From the NCBI RefSeq assembly GCF_910596095.1, contig NC_056545.1:1720001-1784000 (forward strand): a stretch of DNA of 64,000 nt, written 5' to 3'. Positions within the stretch are counted from its first letter, which is position 1. The number at the start of each line of letters is the position of its first letter. The notes under the pieces were generated by a model. It was not told where the DNA came from. It saw nothing but the letters and a program-made list of their open reading frames with translations, and ran no database searches. The stretch is from Thunnus maccoyii (lineage: Eukaryota > Chordata > Actinopteri > Scombriformes > Scombridae). A program made the position numbers and the translations under genes. Shown here one piece after another: positions 47,275 through 58,600 of this stretch.

Positions 47275-50200
47275 TCAAACAGTGTGCAGCATGTTGGCAG
47301 CAGCTACCTTGTAAATTCTGGTGAAATCGGTTGAGTTCAGCGAGACGGTTTCATAGTAGTGATTGGTCCTCACGTTGGTCACTCTGACAAAGTCTCCATC
47401 TGATATTTCCCTGAGTTGTTTGGTGTCTTTGCCCCACAAGGTGATCCTGATGGAATCTTTGCCATCATTAAGATGGAAATCTTGCTTCTCTTTCTTCCTC
47501 TGTTGGTTCTTCATGTTGACGAGTTCGACGGGACCAATCTGTAAAAAACAACAACAATGGAAACAATCCAACAAGTTCCAGATAGGCCAACTCTCAGCAC
47601 TTTTCACCATTAGTATTGCTGAATGTCTTATGGAATCTCACCTCTGTCACAGTTCCTTCAACACTCACTGCTGTCTTGTCTGCATACTCTTTGGCCTTTG
47701 TTATACTGCAAACTGGCTTCTGGTGATCAATGAGCCTCTCAGCTTCCACCTCCAGCTCCTCAGGGACGTCAATGGGACTCGTTCTTGTCACTTTGCTCTG
47801 TTTGGTAACTTTCATGACATTTTCTTCCATGATTACATTTTTGAACAAGTAGCAGCTCCCCTCCTGGATATCTTGATGGCGATCTTCTCCGTACACCATC
47901 ACTTTAATGCAGGATGTCTCATCACTGACTCCCAGATAAAAGAAAAACTTTTTCTCCTTTTGTTTGGTTCGGTATGTGTGCAGAGCAGATTTCTGTACAA
48001 CTTTCCCAGTTATGACTTTGTTACCCAGGTCACCGCTGGTCAGTACATCTTTGATGGTTTTTCTCTGGACACAAAAGGAGACAAAGAAATCTCCCTCAGA
48101 CAACATAAATGCAAAGATGAATGTCTGAATAAATCAGTACAAAGTCTCAAAGAAATGCACTCACCCATGTTGGAATCTTTCTCTCCTGGAAAATTAACAT
48201 ATGCTTACGTCAATATTGTGGCGAAACACAAGAAAAGAATAAAGGCATCTTTTTGCTGGAGTCCTGCATTATCTGATCTCACTGAAATGAATGAAGGGGC
48301 TGCGTTTTGTAACTTAGGGCTGCTTTCTGTCTGAACACAGCCTAGAAACTCAACGATACAATTGCTGTGAGCATAACTCACTCATTTACTACATTTACAA
48401 CAAAGACAACAGGGCATCGATATATCAAAGTGACTGTATTTTTTATTTTACTCTTACCTTGTCAGGTTGGCTGCTCTTCAATTGATCTTTAAAAGAAGAA
48501 ACAAACAGGGTCAGGGTTAGGGTAACCCCACAGTCAGTCAGTTTGACACTGATGCCTTCCTCTGTGCAGCAGAGCTCTTGTTTGTTTTGGTCTCATTTCA
48601 TTAACCAGCAGAAGTCAAGAGATCTGATATGTATCTTGGACCTAAACCATTCAGTAAATTATGAACAAGTAGTAGTATTTTGAAGTCAGTTCTTCGAGAA
48701 ACTGGTAATCAGTGTTGTGATCTGAAAACTGGAGTTATATATATATAAGTATTTTTTAATTAGTGTATTTGGTTTATTTGAAAGATGTTGAGTATGATTT
48801 ATGGTATTTCAGACTGCTCTTCATACAGTCTTCATCTGAAAACTGTTTGTCCTAAAATGCACAATCAGCTTGCATTTGGGTCGTTCTGGTAATTTTGCCA
48901 AAGATGTAATTTTTTTCTAATGTATAGCACCAGTCAAATGTCTGGACACACCTTCCTGTTCTCTTGAATGAGAAAATGTGTTTATATTTATATATCTAAC
49001 TTTTCTGTCTTGTTTTTCCTCTCATATTATTCGTAATGTGTCTGAATTTATTGTGCTATTTCTCTATTCTCTGTGACCGACTGAACCTTGGTGTTCCAGA
49101 TAATGTATTCGTCTACTTTTGGTGGGTCTGCCACTGTTAATGATGATTAAAACTGTTTACCATGGCAACACATGATGACAGGATGGACTCCACAATCGTC
49201 ATCATGTGATGTAGGGCAGTAATGTAATGAGACGTTCCCATGTCAGTTTCTTTCATACTTGTATGTAATATGTTTGTTTTCTGATCGGCCTACTGACGAG
49301 AAATGAATCAACCCATCAACTTGATCGATGTGCAGGGCCACAAACACAATTGTTGAGATTTGGAGGGTGTACATGTCAGCTCATCTGCTATCTACCGTTA
49401 CCCAAAACACTCTTCTCCACGTACGTTTGCAGAGATGTTTACATGTATCTTTTGAGAAGCCTACCTTTGGTTTCAGCCAACGTTGTCATCGTCACCCTCT
49501 GGTTTTTGGTTGTTTCCTCCCTGTTTTCCTTCATGGAGTCTATCGGAACAATCAAACAAACATATTTTCTCATTTAGCATTTTAGAGTACAGGCCAGACC
49601 TATTCCAGTGGCACTTTTTGTCTGTGGAGAGATGTGCTGTTTATGTAGGACTGCAACTAATGATTAGAATATACTGAATCTTTTTGTCTATAAAATATCA
49701 GAACATGGTGAAAAATGACAATTTCCCAGGATCAAAGGTGATGTCTTCAGATGTCTTGTTATATCTGAACTGTCCAAAACCCAAATATATTCAGTTTACT
49801 GTCATGTATGACAGAGAAAAGCATTAAATCATCACATTTGAGAAGCTGAAAACAGGTTTTTTGGCATTTTTGATATAATAAGTAGTTCTGGTTTTCCACC
49901 ATACTTTCTTTAGATGGTTTGATAGTGATACAGGTATTAAATGTCATTTTATATGATATTAAAAAGGTCTTAAAATCTTAAACGTAACTTGGTGAACCTG
50001 CAGAAACCCTGGTCTGTGCTGCTGCCTCCTGTTTCACAGACAATGCACTGACCATAAAAGCCTCTGTGCACGCTCATAGCAGGCGTCTGCGGAGGCCTCA
50101 CATAAACAACTAATAAGTGTGTGAACTCACCTCTGTTCTCTTCTTCATGTTTGTTGCTCAGTTTGTCCACAAAGGGGCGCAGCAGGTCCTGGACTGCAGA

Positions 50201-50434
50201 GTCCTTCCTCGGTATCAGATCCATTGCTTCATTGATTGCAAAGATGGACTCATCTACTCCTAAGTGCTGGATGATTATTTGGGGCATCTCCTCTCTGGAC
50301 GTGCCAGTCTTCACACTTTTAGGGATTTTGTCAAAACAATAACAAAACAGCATCTTGTTGTATTCTGACTTATCCAGCTCCTCCAGGATGGAGGTCAGGG
50401 CTGTTTTCCATTTTTTCTCTAAAATGTTTGACAT
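47275..50434 (-). CDS. P6: PYHIN-like protein without the third domain
   Basis: Exons: 50,434-50,131 (PYD, 101 residues), 49,539-49,465 (25 residues starting DSMKENREETT), 48,486-48,458 (DQLKSSQPDK), 48,185-48,165 (ERKIPTW), 48,064-47,642 (OB1, 141 residues), 47,538-47,308 (OB2, 77 residues). Phases agree throughout. OB1 carries KKFFFYLGVSDETSCIKVMV and PIDVPEELEVEAERLI; OB2 carries SIRITLWGKD and FVRVTNVRTNHYYETVSLNS. No terminal-domain exon follows, so reading through the former donor adds VAAANMLHTV and a stop at 47,275, giving 371 residues. The second exon replaces the KKRK exon of P5, so the nuclear signal is absent. The protein could bind nucleic acid and polymerise through PYD. The C-terminus is the least certain part. 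Confidence 0.8.
48922..48985 (+). mobile_element. Tc1-like miniature element fragment
   Basis: Reads AGCACCAGTCAAATGTCTGG then ACACACCTTCCTGTT and AATGAGAAA, a familiar end of short Tc1-derived repeats of fish. Related to 35,464-35,533; lies in a P6 intron. Confidence 0.6.
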
Positions 50435-50484
50435 CTCTGACAAACAGAGACAAGAGACAGAAAAATGAGAAAAATAAGACAGAC

Positions 50485-50560
50485 AGAATGATTAATTGGG
50501 GCATTTCCTCTCTGGACTCGCCGGTCTTCACACTTTTAGGGATTTTGTCAAAACAAACCA
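50485..50560 (-). pseudogene. Partial PYD exon fragment
   Basis: Encodes DKIPKSVKTGESREEMPQ-like sequence, matching the middle of the P6 PYD, but the flanks are unrelated. It lies 50 bp upstream of the functional PYD exon and is a leftover of local duplication. Confidence 0.75.
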
Positions 50561-50919
50561 ACACTTGATTTCACAGCAGAATATTATCAGGCATAATTAA
50601 ATATAGTAAAACATACTGATAAACACACGGCTGACAGTCATCTACAGATAACTCCACACAAACAATGAACCATGTGTACCCTAAATTACTGCACAGGACA
50701 CATTAATCCAGTACAACAGATCACAGCTATAATCATTTCACTCGTGTTAAAACAAGAACACAACCAACATACCTGCCAACACTCCCAATTTTCATGGGAG
50801 TTTCTCTATTTTTAACCCTTTCTCCCGCTGTGCTCCCGACTGGTAATTACTGCCGTTAATCTCCTAATTTCATAGTTTTTCCTTTTCGTTATCACAACCT
50901 GTTTCTGGTACTGTACAGC

Positions 50920-51130
50920 ATGTGTGTGCAGCTACTCCCTGCAGACAGTCCTTCATCCTGTCCTCCGCCCTCCACTGCTGATATGACTCACTGTCTGCAG
51001 GTACCGCTGGTAGAGAGGAGGTACTGGTTTGTCTCAGCCAGTATTAAGTTTACAAGAATTGGCCAAATGTTAAGATACGTGGCAAACTCAGATAAACAGT
51101 TAGGCTACATACAGACAGCTTTCGTTGTGG
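50920..51130. repeat. Dispersed repeat, related to 63,465-63,600
   Basis: Shares CTGCAG.T.CCGCTGGT-like, CAGCCAGTA and AAGTTTACAAGAATT with 63,465-63,600 in the same order and orientation. The 100-codon frame over it is not supported as a gene. Confidence 0.5.
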
Positions 51131-51387
51131 TGCTCTGTGGTTGTGTAAAACTTACTTATGGATGGGAGACTGCGGGCAAAGCAGTTGAAAATATTGCTTT
51201 TCTACACGTTTATGCTTGTTGAACAGGTGGTTTGATAAAGTACCCCCCCAGGCTCTTCACCTTTCCTTTGTTCCAACCTAGCTGGTTTAGTGTTTGTTTG
51301 TAATTAATGTAATTAAAGATCTCACCTCACAGTGTTTCCATTATCAAAAGGAATAAGCAATGTGTTGTAAGAGATATTAATACTCAC

Positions 51388-51455
51388 TTTGTCTTTTTCT
51401 TCAACCACAACCGGACTTTTTCCTTCTTTGAGGTTTATCGGTTATTGACAGAGTT
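51388..51455 (-). other. P6 noncoding first exon (predicted)
   Basis: Donor AAA|GTGAGT at 51,388. TTCCCGCCACTGAG lies directly upstream (51,457-51,470), identical in P5 and P7. No ATG in the exon, so translation starts in the PYD exon. Confidence 0.65.
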
Positions 51456-51721
51456 GCTCTCAGTGGCGGGAAGAAATTTGAATATGTTTTTAGTGTGGCT
51501 GCGTGGCAGATACCAATTTGAATAATATTTTACAAATTGCTTGCTGCCCTATTTATCTACAATAAATGATAAAATACTTATATGAAGACAGATAGTTCAC
51601 TGTCAGTGTTTTACTTTTCTAACTTTGACTGTTAATCCTCATAATATCCTGTTTCAAACACACAACTCCCCCTTTTCAAGTGAACAATGTTTTAGCCCAG
51701 TCATACCTGAACCAAGCAGAT

Positions 51722-51733
51722 ACTTTCACTTTC
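51722..51733 (-). promoter_or_regulatory. ISRE upstream of P6
   Basis: The minus strand reads GAAAGTGAAAGT, an exact interferon-response core, about 335 bp upstream of the first-exon donor. Confidence 0.75.
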
Positions 51734-51877
51734 AAACACAGTAATAACTGTAGTAATAACAGTTACTACAGTAATAACTGTAGTATTTGTGGTAGTACTT
51801 GTACTGTACTGTCAGATACGAGTTAACGGTTCAGCCTCAGTCAGAAATGGAAGAAGTATTCAGATCTTTTATTTAAG

Positions 51878-51878
<1 letters not shown>

Positions 51879-51915
<37 letters not shown>
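51879..51915 (+). repeat. (ATCT)n microsatellite
   Basis: About nine tetranucleotide units upstream of P6. Confidence 0.95.
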
Positions 51916-52559
51916 ATCAGAAAAAAATGCTATAGTTTTTAGATAAATGTAGTGGAGTAAAAACTAATATTTCCCTTTAAGATGTAGTGAAGTAAAAGTA
52001 TAAAGTTGCATAAAATGAAAAACTCAAGTAAAGTATAAATATTGTTCCAAAGTACAGAACTTGCTTGTTTATAATCTACACATAATTACCTACAGGCTTC
52101 TCAGTGTTAATTTTATATTTATAATTGTTGGGATGTTGGTTTTAACATAAACACACATTGTCTGTGATTAAAATGCAGCACAATACTTCTTATGAATATT
52201 TACCTGCATTGTGTCAGCGAACTTCATTAACTTTAACTGAATGACAGACCCAGTGTCTTTCTTTTATTTGATTTGATAGGGACGATGCAATTTAACATAG
52301 TTCCGATACAGAGCATGAAACTGATGTACTGCACAGAGTTTATAGCTATTGCTAATTTTCAACTTTTGTCCCTAGTTGGGTTTTACATATACAGTGTAAT
52401 TAAAATATACAGCTTTCATCATCATAAAAACCACAGTGCACTACAGGTACGGGAGTACAATAAAAATACACATACTGAATTACATTGATTGTGATGTACA
52501 GTTTGAGGAAAAAAAACAAAAAAACAATACAATTACCTAAAAATGGGTACAGCTCTGGT

Positions 52560-53420
52560 TTGCTTTTAGCCAGCACTTAATCTTTGTTTTAAAAGATTTT
52601 ATATCTGAAATTAATTTGATTTTCAGTTGGTAATGAGTTCCAGAGTTGACAGGCCTGTATGGAGAAGGCTGATTGTCCAAATTTAGATCTACGATATGGT
52701 ATTTTACAGTTGCCATTCACCGTGCTCCTCGTTACTCTGGTACTGTCTTGTCTTTGGATATATCTAGAAAGAGGCTCGGGGGCTAAACTACTGATACATG
52801 TGAAAACTAATTTAAGTAAACAAAAATGAGAAAAGCTCTCAAAACTAAGTAGATTGTGTCTTTTCAGTATGTGACAGTGATGCCACCGAACAGACTTTTT
52901 GTCCATTATTTTTAGTGCCTGATTGAATGAGGATGTGAGGTGTCTGATTGTGGACGGTGATGCTTGAGTCCATACTGTCATACAATACAAAAAATGAGAG
53001 AAAATCTTAAATAACTGAGCTGCCTGAGTTGGTATGTAGTGCCTGATTAGTTTGAAACAATTAAGGTTCGACTTTACTGTTTTTGAAATCTTCTTTACAT
53101 GTTTATCAAATTTGAGTTACGAATCTAAGATTATTCCTTAAAACTTGAAATCATTGAGCTCCTCGATTTCTTCATTCCGTATCTTGATTTCAAAATTTTC
53201 AAGTGAGCCCTGTTTTCTAATGGAGAAACACATAGAAACTGTTTTTTTTCAAATTCAAGACAAGATGATTACGTTGCAGCCATTGATGGACATCATCCAA
53301 ACATGCAGTCAAGATCTCTGCTGCCTTGCTAGGTGACTTGGCTGGTACATATATGACCGCATCATCTGCATAAAGCTGGCAGTTGGAATTCTTCTGGATT
53401 TAGACGGAATAACCCTGTAT
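52560..53420 (-). mobile_element. LINE reverse-transcriptase 3' fragment
   Basis: Minus-strand frames give ADDAVIYVPAKSPSKAAEIL (the polymerase YADD region), then VHQWLQRNHLVLN, and lower down RWHHCHILKRHNLLSF and a C-terminal ACQLWNSLPTENQI. Several frame breaks show that it is dead. It separates the P6 and P7 units. Confidence 0.75.
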
Positions 53421-54194
53421 TACCCCACTGCACACACCCACAACCCCCATACCGTCACTCAACAACAGATGCATAACTCACTTTAATTGTTGCTATCCTG
53501 TGCGAAAATGTTTACATCTTGCATTTTGCATATAATGGTACGCACCGTAACATGTTGAAGGAGAAACCAGAGTAGCAGAACACAGGAGCTGGATTAAAAA
53601 TTAAAGTTAACATTTGTATATTTAACAGCTGTGTCAATCTAGTTAATATTTTATAAAAGGGTTAAGACCCCATCTCGGTGCATGAATTTAAGGTTTCTTT
53701 TTTCTAGCTTACCACTGTTGGGCCTCATACCATGTGTATGAGACAAAGCAGGCCTGCGTGCAGTCACAAAGCCTACAAAGAAAGGCACCAAGTCAAACAA
53801 AAAGAGTCCAAAACGGACTTCAACTCCCATCATGCTCCGCTCAACTTATACCTGCTCAGCTCACACACAACTCACAAACTCACACCTCTGCCAGGTGCAG
53901 ATAAATACACTGCCACACACTTCTAGTGGTCATAAGTGATGATTGTGAGGGATCACTTATGTATGAGTCTATACATTGTTTTTAAGGATCCTGCATAGTA
54001 ATCCTTTAATCAATATTGTCAATACTGAGTTTTTCAGGCTCTTTGATCGTTGCTTTAGTGATCAGTTTAATCTTTAGTTTCAGACTTGGTGACAGCAGCC
54101 ATTTCAGGTGAATTTATGAATTTACCTCAATGTTTACCATGTTCACATTATTAGAATAGCATGCTAACATGCTAACACTTGCTAATTAGCACTA

Positions 54195-54530
54195 AACATA
54201 AAGATTCAAGATATATTGAGACAGTAGAACATATTTTCTTCCAGTGTGAATCTGTGCAGGAATTCTGGCTTTCATTTCATAGCTGGCTTCAATCTAAGGT
54301 TATATTGATGCAACCTTTAAATGTGATGTCCATTAAAACTGGAGTTCTTATGAAGGAGAAAAAATGGGATTTTCTGGTAAACAACTTAATTTTATTGGGT
54401 AAAACTTTATTCATAGATGTAAATATTTAAAGGTAAAATCAACAGATGGAAGAATGAACTCCAGTTATTTACAAGATCTCTTCAATGCATGACGGACAGA
54501 AACACCCTGAAACATTTTTTTTATTATTAG
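54195..54530 (+). mobile_element. L1/Tx1-type ORF2 C-terminal fragment
   Basis: The frame reads ETVEHIFFQCESVQEFW, the conserved Cys/His-containing C-terminal motif of L1/Tx1 ORF2 proteins, followed by hydrophobic sequence to about 54,430. A truncated, non-functional copy. Confidence 0.65.
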
Positions 54531-54714
54531 ACTTGTTTATGCTGCTTGAACAGGACCTTCACTCTTAGTTAACTTTTTGAAATGTCACACTTAAATGTGT
54601 TTTTTATTTTTGTCATTTTTTTAGTCTTAAGTACTGTTTCAAGACAAATGTACACTTTGTATTATTCAAATATCCCATAAAGGTTTGTAATTGAATTTTG
54701 TGCAGTAAAAAAAA

Positions 54715-55130
54715 AAAAAGATTCAAGATTCAAAAGCTTTATTGTCCCCAGAGGTCAACTGTAGAGGTACAACACAAGAAACACAGCAGTAAACAAAGAC
54801 AACAACAAACCTAGAATGTATAAATAAACATGTATAAAAGTCAAACAATTAAAATGAAATTCACATAAAGGTATTGAGATGACCTGTTCCCTACTGAATT
54901 TACCAGACTGATAGCAGAGGGTAAAAAAGTACTTGTATCTGTTGGTTGCAGCTAGCGGCAGTCTGAAAAGGAGCCAACAGGAAAGATATGGGACTCTGGA
55001 TGCAAGGATGGGAGCAGTCTGACAGGATGGACTGTGGTTTCTTTAAGAACAGTTTTTTATGGAGGTCAGGCAAATTTTCTCAATTGAGTTACAGGGATTT
55101 CACAGCTGTAAAAGTAAAGTACAGCTGAGT
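54715..55130 (-). mobile_element. LINE 3' tail, minus strand
   Basis: Begins on the + strand with AAGATTCAAGATTCAAAAGC and TTTATTGTCCCC, the inverse of a fish LINE tail ending in GAATCTTGAATC. Confidence 0.6.
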
Positions 55131-55289
55131 AAAGTACTAAAGTACAGCTGAGGCTGATGGGAACGTCATTAGTTGTGAAGCAGGTATTTGGTCAGAAACC
55201 AAATTGTTGGACAAATTAAGAATTTCAACTTTTAGATGAAAATTCAGGGGATCAGAAGTCAGAAGAAAAATTGTTTCCCAGAAGTTTTC

Positions 55290-55560
55290 AATGGTAAATG
55301 AGTGCCAGTGTGTTTTCACCCCCCTGGCAAAACACCCAGTCAATAAAACAAGGAAAGCCACCATCATTACACACAGGACCCCTTCACCAACACCACTTCT
55401 TCCAGCTACTGCTATCAGGCTGTCGCTATAAGGTTACACATGCAAAGAGGAACACCTTTAAATTCCCTTCATCCCCTCCATTTCTGCCATAAATAAATCA
55501 CTTCATACAGAAATATTCACAATAAACAAAACAATAAAGTTTTTTTGAATCTTGAATCTG
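55290..55560 (+). mobile_element. LINE 3' tail truncating the P7 terminal exon
   Basis: Ends with CAATAAAGTTTTTTTGAATC and CTTGAATC, a typical fish LINE tail; upstream is TGCTATCAGGCTGTCGCTATAAG. The tail abuts P7 terminal-domain sequence at about 55,561, so this insertion removed the rest of that exon. Confidence 0.6.
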
Positions 55561-55673
55561 GCTGTGTGGAGTCTCCGCCTGGTCGTTGAAGCCTGCTTCC
55601 ATCTGAGTCTCCATCTTAGTGGCAGTTTTGATTCCTATAATCTCAATTTGACATTCTGGATGGCACTTTGAAT
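55561..55673 (-). pseudogene. P7: truncated terminal-domain exon
   Basis: After the acceptor TTTGCAG the match to the P2/P5 terminal exon begins at 55,673 (IQSAIQN). In the phase set by OB2 it meets a stop after 12 residues (stop codon at 55,637-55,635), while the homology (KTATKMETQMEAGFNDQ) continues in another frame. The remainder is lost to a LINE insertion. Confidence 0.7.
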
Positions 55674-58600
55674 CTGCAAACACAGATAAACATTCACAGT
55701 CAAGAGACAGGACATGTTGAGAAATACACTGAGAATCACTCAGTAGTATACAGCTAAGCAGGGAGGAGGGCGTCATGTTTAATTCGTTTCTTACAGCATA
55801 CTAATAGCACAAACCACAGCATTTATAGCCTAAAATAGATTGTACCTCCCATCCCTAGAAGAGCTTTTCAATTAGGGCTGGGCAATATATCAAAATTATA
55901 TCAATATCGTAATATGAGTCTGCTTTTGTAACCTTGCTCATCAATTTATGTTTCCCAAATTTTAGGGGGGACTCTAACCGAAGGCTGATATATCTTACTT
56001 CTGAATTTGACATATTAAGTTCTCAGAAGGGTGACAGAGCCCTGGGAAAAAAGCAACATTTTTTTTAAAGTTGAGTGTTAAACATGAGTCTTCAAATTTC
56101 AAAATCAGACAATAATAATGCACATAACTTATTCGCTACCGTCGACAGGCTAACAAACCCTCCTGTGTCAGTAGCCCCTGATCTTCCATCCATCAAGGCC
56201 GATGGATGGATCAACCATAAGAACTTAAAGGACAACCTGCCGCCTTGATATTCTGCCTACAAGATTTTTCAAAATTGTTTCCAAATGCATGGTCTCAGAT
56301 CTTCTACAGATTGTCAACACGTCTCTTCTGACCTGAATTTCAACAGCCACATCTAGACAATTACAAAGTCAGCCCACTATCACCTCAACAATTAAAGAAC
56401 TTGTGTCTCAGCAGGATTTGGAAAAACTGGTCCATGCATTTATCTTCAGTAGACTTGACTACTGTAACCCTGTCTTCACAGGTCTCCTTAAAAAAATGAT
56501 CAGAACACCGCCGCTCGAGTCCTCACTAAGACCAAGAAAGTGGATCACATCACTCCAGTTCTCAGATCTTTACGCTGGCTTCCTGTCTGTCAAAGAATTG
56601 ATTTTAAAATAATGCTGTTGGTTTATAAAGCACTGAATGGTTTAGGGCCGAAATACATTTCTGATCTGCTGCTACGTTATGAACCATCCAGACCTCTCAG
56701 GTGGTCTGGGACAGATCTACTTTCTGTCCCCAGAGTCAAAACTAAAAATGAGGAAGCAGCGTCCAGTTTTATGCTCCACATGTCTGGAACAAACTCCCTG
56801 TTAGTTACTCCCCGTATTGTACACAAACCTGCTCTACAACGTGTTTCTGGTAGATCACTTACATGTAAACAGAGTTCTATCAAAGACTACTAGTGATGTT
56901 TTGTCACTGATTATGACATCCAGAAGCTCCTCATTCAACCAACAAACTGAGCAACAAACAACTCTTTAACAACTTGTTTGTGTCTTGAGAGAAAAACTAA
57001 AATATCCCAAACTGATAGTAGCATCAGTAGAACAGTGTGCAGCATGTTGGCAGCAGCTACCTTGAAAATTCTGGTGAAATCGGTTGAGTTCAGCGAGACG
57101 GTTTCATAGTAGTGACTGGTCTTCACGTTGGTCACTCTGACAAAGTCCCCATCTGATGTTCCTCTGAGTTGTTTGGTGTCTTTGCCCCACAAGGTGATCC
57201 TGATGGAATCTTTCCCATCATTAAGATGGAAATCTTGCTTGTCTTTCTTCCTCCGTTGGTTCTTCATGTTGACGACTTCGACGGGACCAATCTAAAAAAA
57301 CAACAATAATGGAAACAATCCAACAAGTTCCTTCATTTTCAACAAATTCGACAAAAGATTGTGCAATCTTTAGTTACACTGGGTTTGTCAGTCTAATTAC
57401 ATGTATTGGATGATTTTCACATTCCATGTAACATAACCCGAGGTGTGATTCCACCTCTACTTCCTGTAGAACTGATTATATTGATGTTGTCAGAGGTCAG
57501 TGGGTTGTCTTTGCTACCAAAATGCTAAACAGGATACAAAAAGGAAACAAGACAGGATTTAGTTTGTTCATGGAGGTGAGGCAGCAAACAATTTTGAACA
57601 GGCCTGATGTAGGGAAGCTAAAGGCGGCCATTCTGGATTGTAGCACTATGGTTTAAGTGCTACAAACCAGAATGGTGGAGATAAACGGTATGTTATGTTG
57701 GTATGTTGGTATATGACATGCATGTTCCACTGTCATAAACCACTTCTCACCAGCATATACCGATTCTTACCAACATATGCCACTGATTATTATATCGATA
57801 CTGTGTGTGATTCATAAACAGATTATCACTTCCAATTCAGGTAAGTTTTCTCAAGCACACTGTTTTAGTGTCATATGCTGATTCTTAGTGTTTTGCCACT
57901 TTTACTAATGGTATGTTGCTGCTGTTTGACCTGCATATGGTACATGAAAGGGTATGTTGATATATCACCCCTCACCAGTTTATGGTGATTCTTTACTGCT
58001 GATTATGGTATGTCTCTGCTGTGTGCCACATGATAACAGTATTCCACTGTTATCCCACTGGCAGATAGTCCAACTCTTGGCACTTTTCACCATTAGTATT
58101 GCTGGATGTCTTATGGAAACTCACCTTTGTTACAGTTCCTTCAACACTCACTACTGTCTTGTCAGCGTACTCTTTGGCCTTTGTTATGCTGCAAACTGGC
58201 CTCTGGGGATAAATGAGCATCTCAGCTTCCACCTCCAGCTTCTCAGGGACGTCAATGGGACTCGTTCTTTCCACTTTGCTCCATTTGGTAACTTTCATGA
58301 CATTTTCTTCCATGATTACATCTCTGAACGAATAGCAGCTCCCCTCCTGGATATCTTGATGGCGATCTTCTCCGTACACCATCACTTTAATGCAGGATTC
58401 CTCATCACTGACTCCCAGATAAAAGAAAAACTTTTTCTCCTTTTGTTGGGTTTCATATGTGCGCAGAGCAGATTTCTGTACAACTTTCCCAGTTATGGCT
58501 GCGTTACCCAGTTCACCGCTGGCCAGTACATCTTTGATGGTTTTTCTCTGGACACAAAAGGAGACAAAGAAATCTCCCTCAGACAACATAAACGCAAACA

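Noticed and set aside
47363-48334. A 323-codon + strand frame
   Set aside because: It is exactly antisense to the OB1/OB2 exons of P6 and spans their introns; the equivalent frame at 57,954-58,607 is shorter and disrupted. The minus-strand exons have matching splice phases and conserved motifs.
50920-51222. 100-codon + strand frame with Cys-rich segment
   Set aside because: It overlaps a dispersed repeat also found near 63,500 and carries no recognisable domain.
56403-56893. Possible host gene on + strand between P6 and P7
   Set aside because: The motifs are those of a LINE reverse-transcriptase 3' end and the frame is broken near 56,540.
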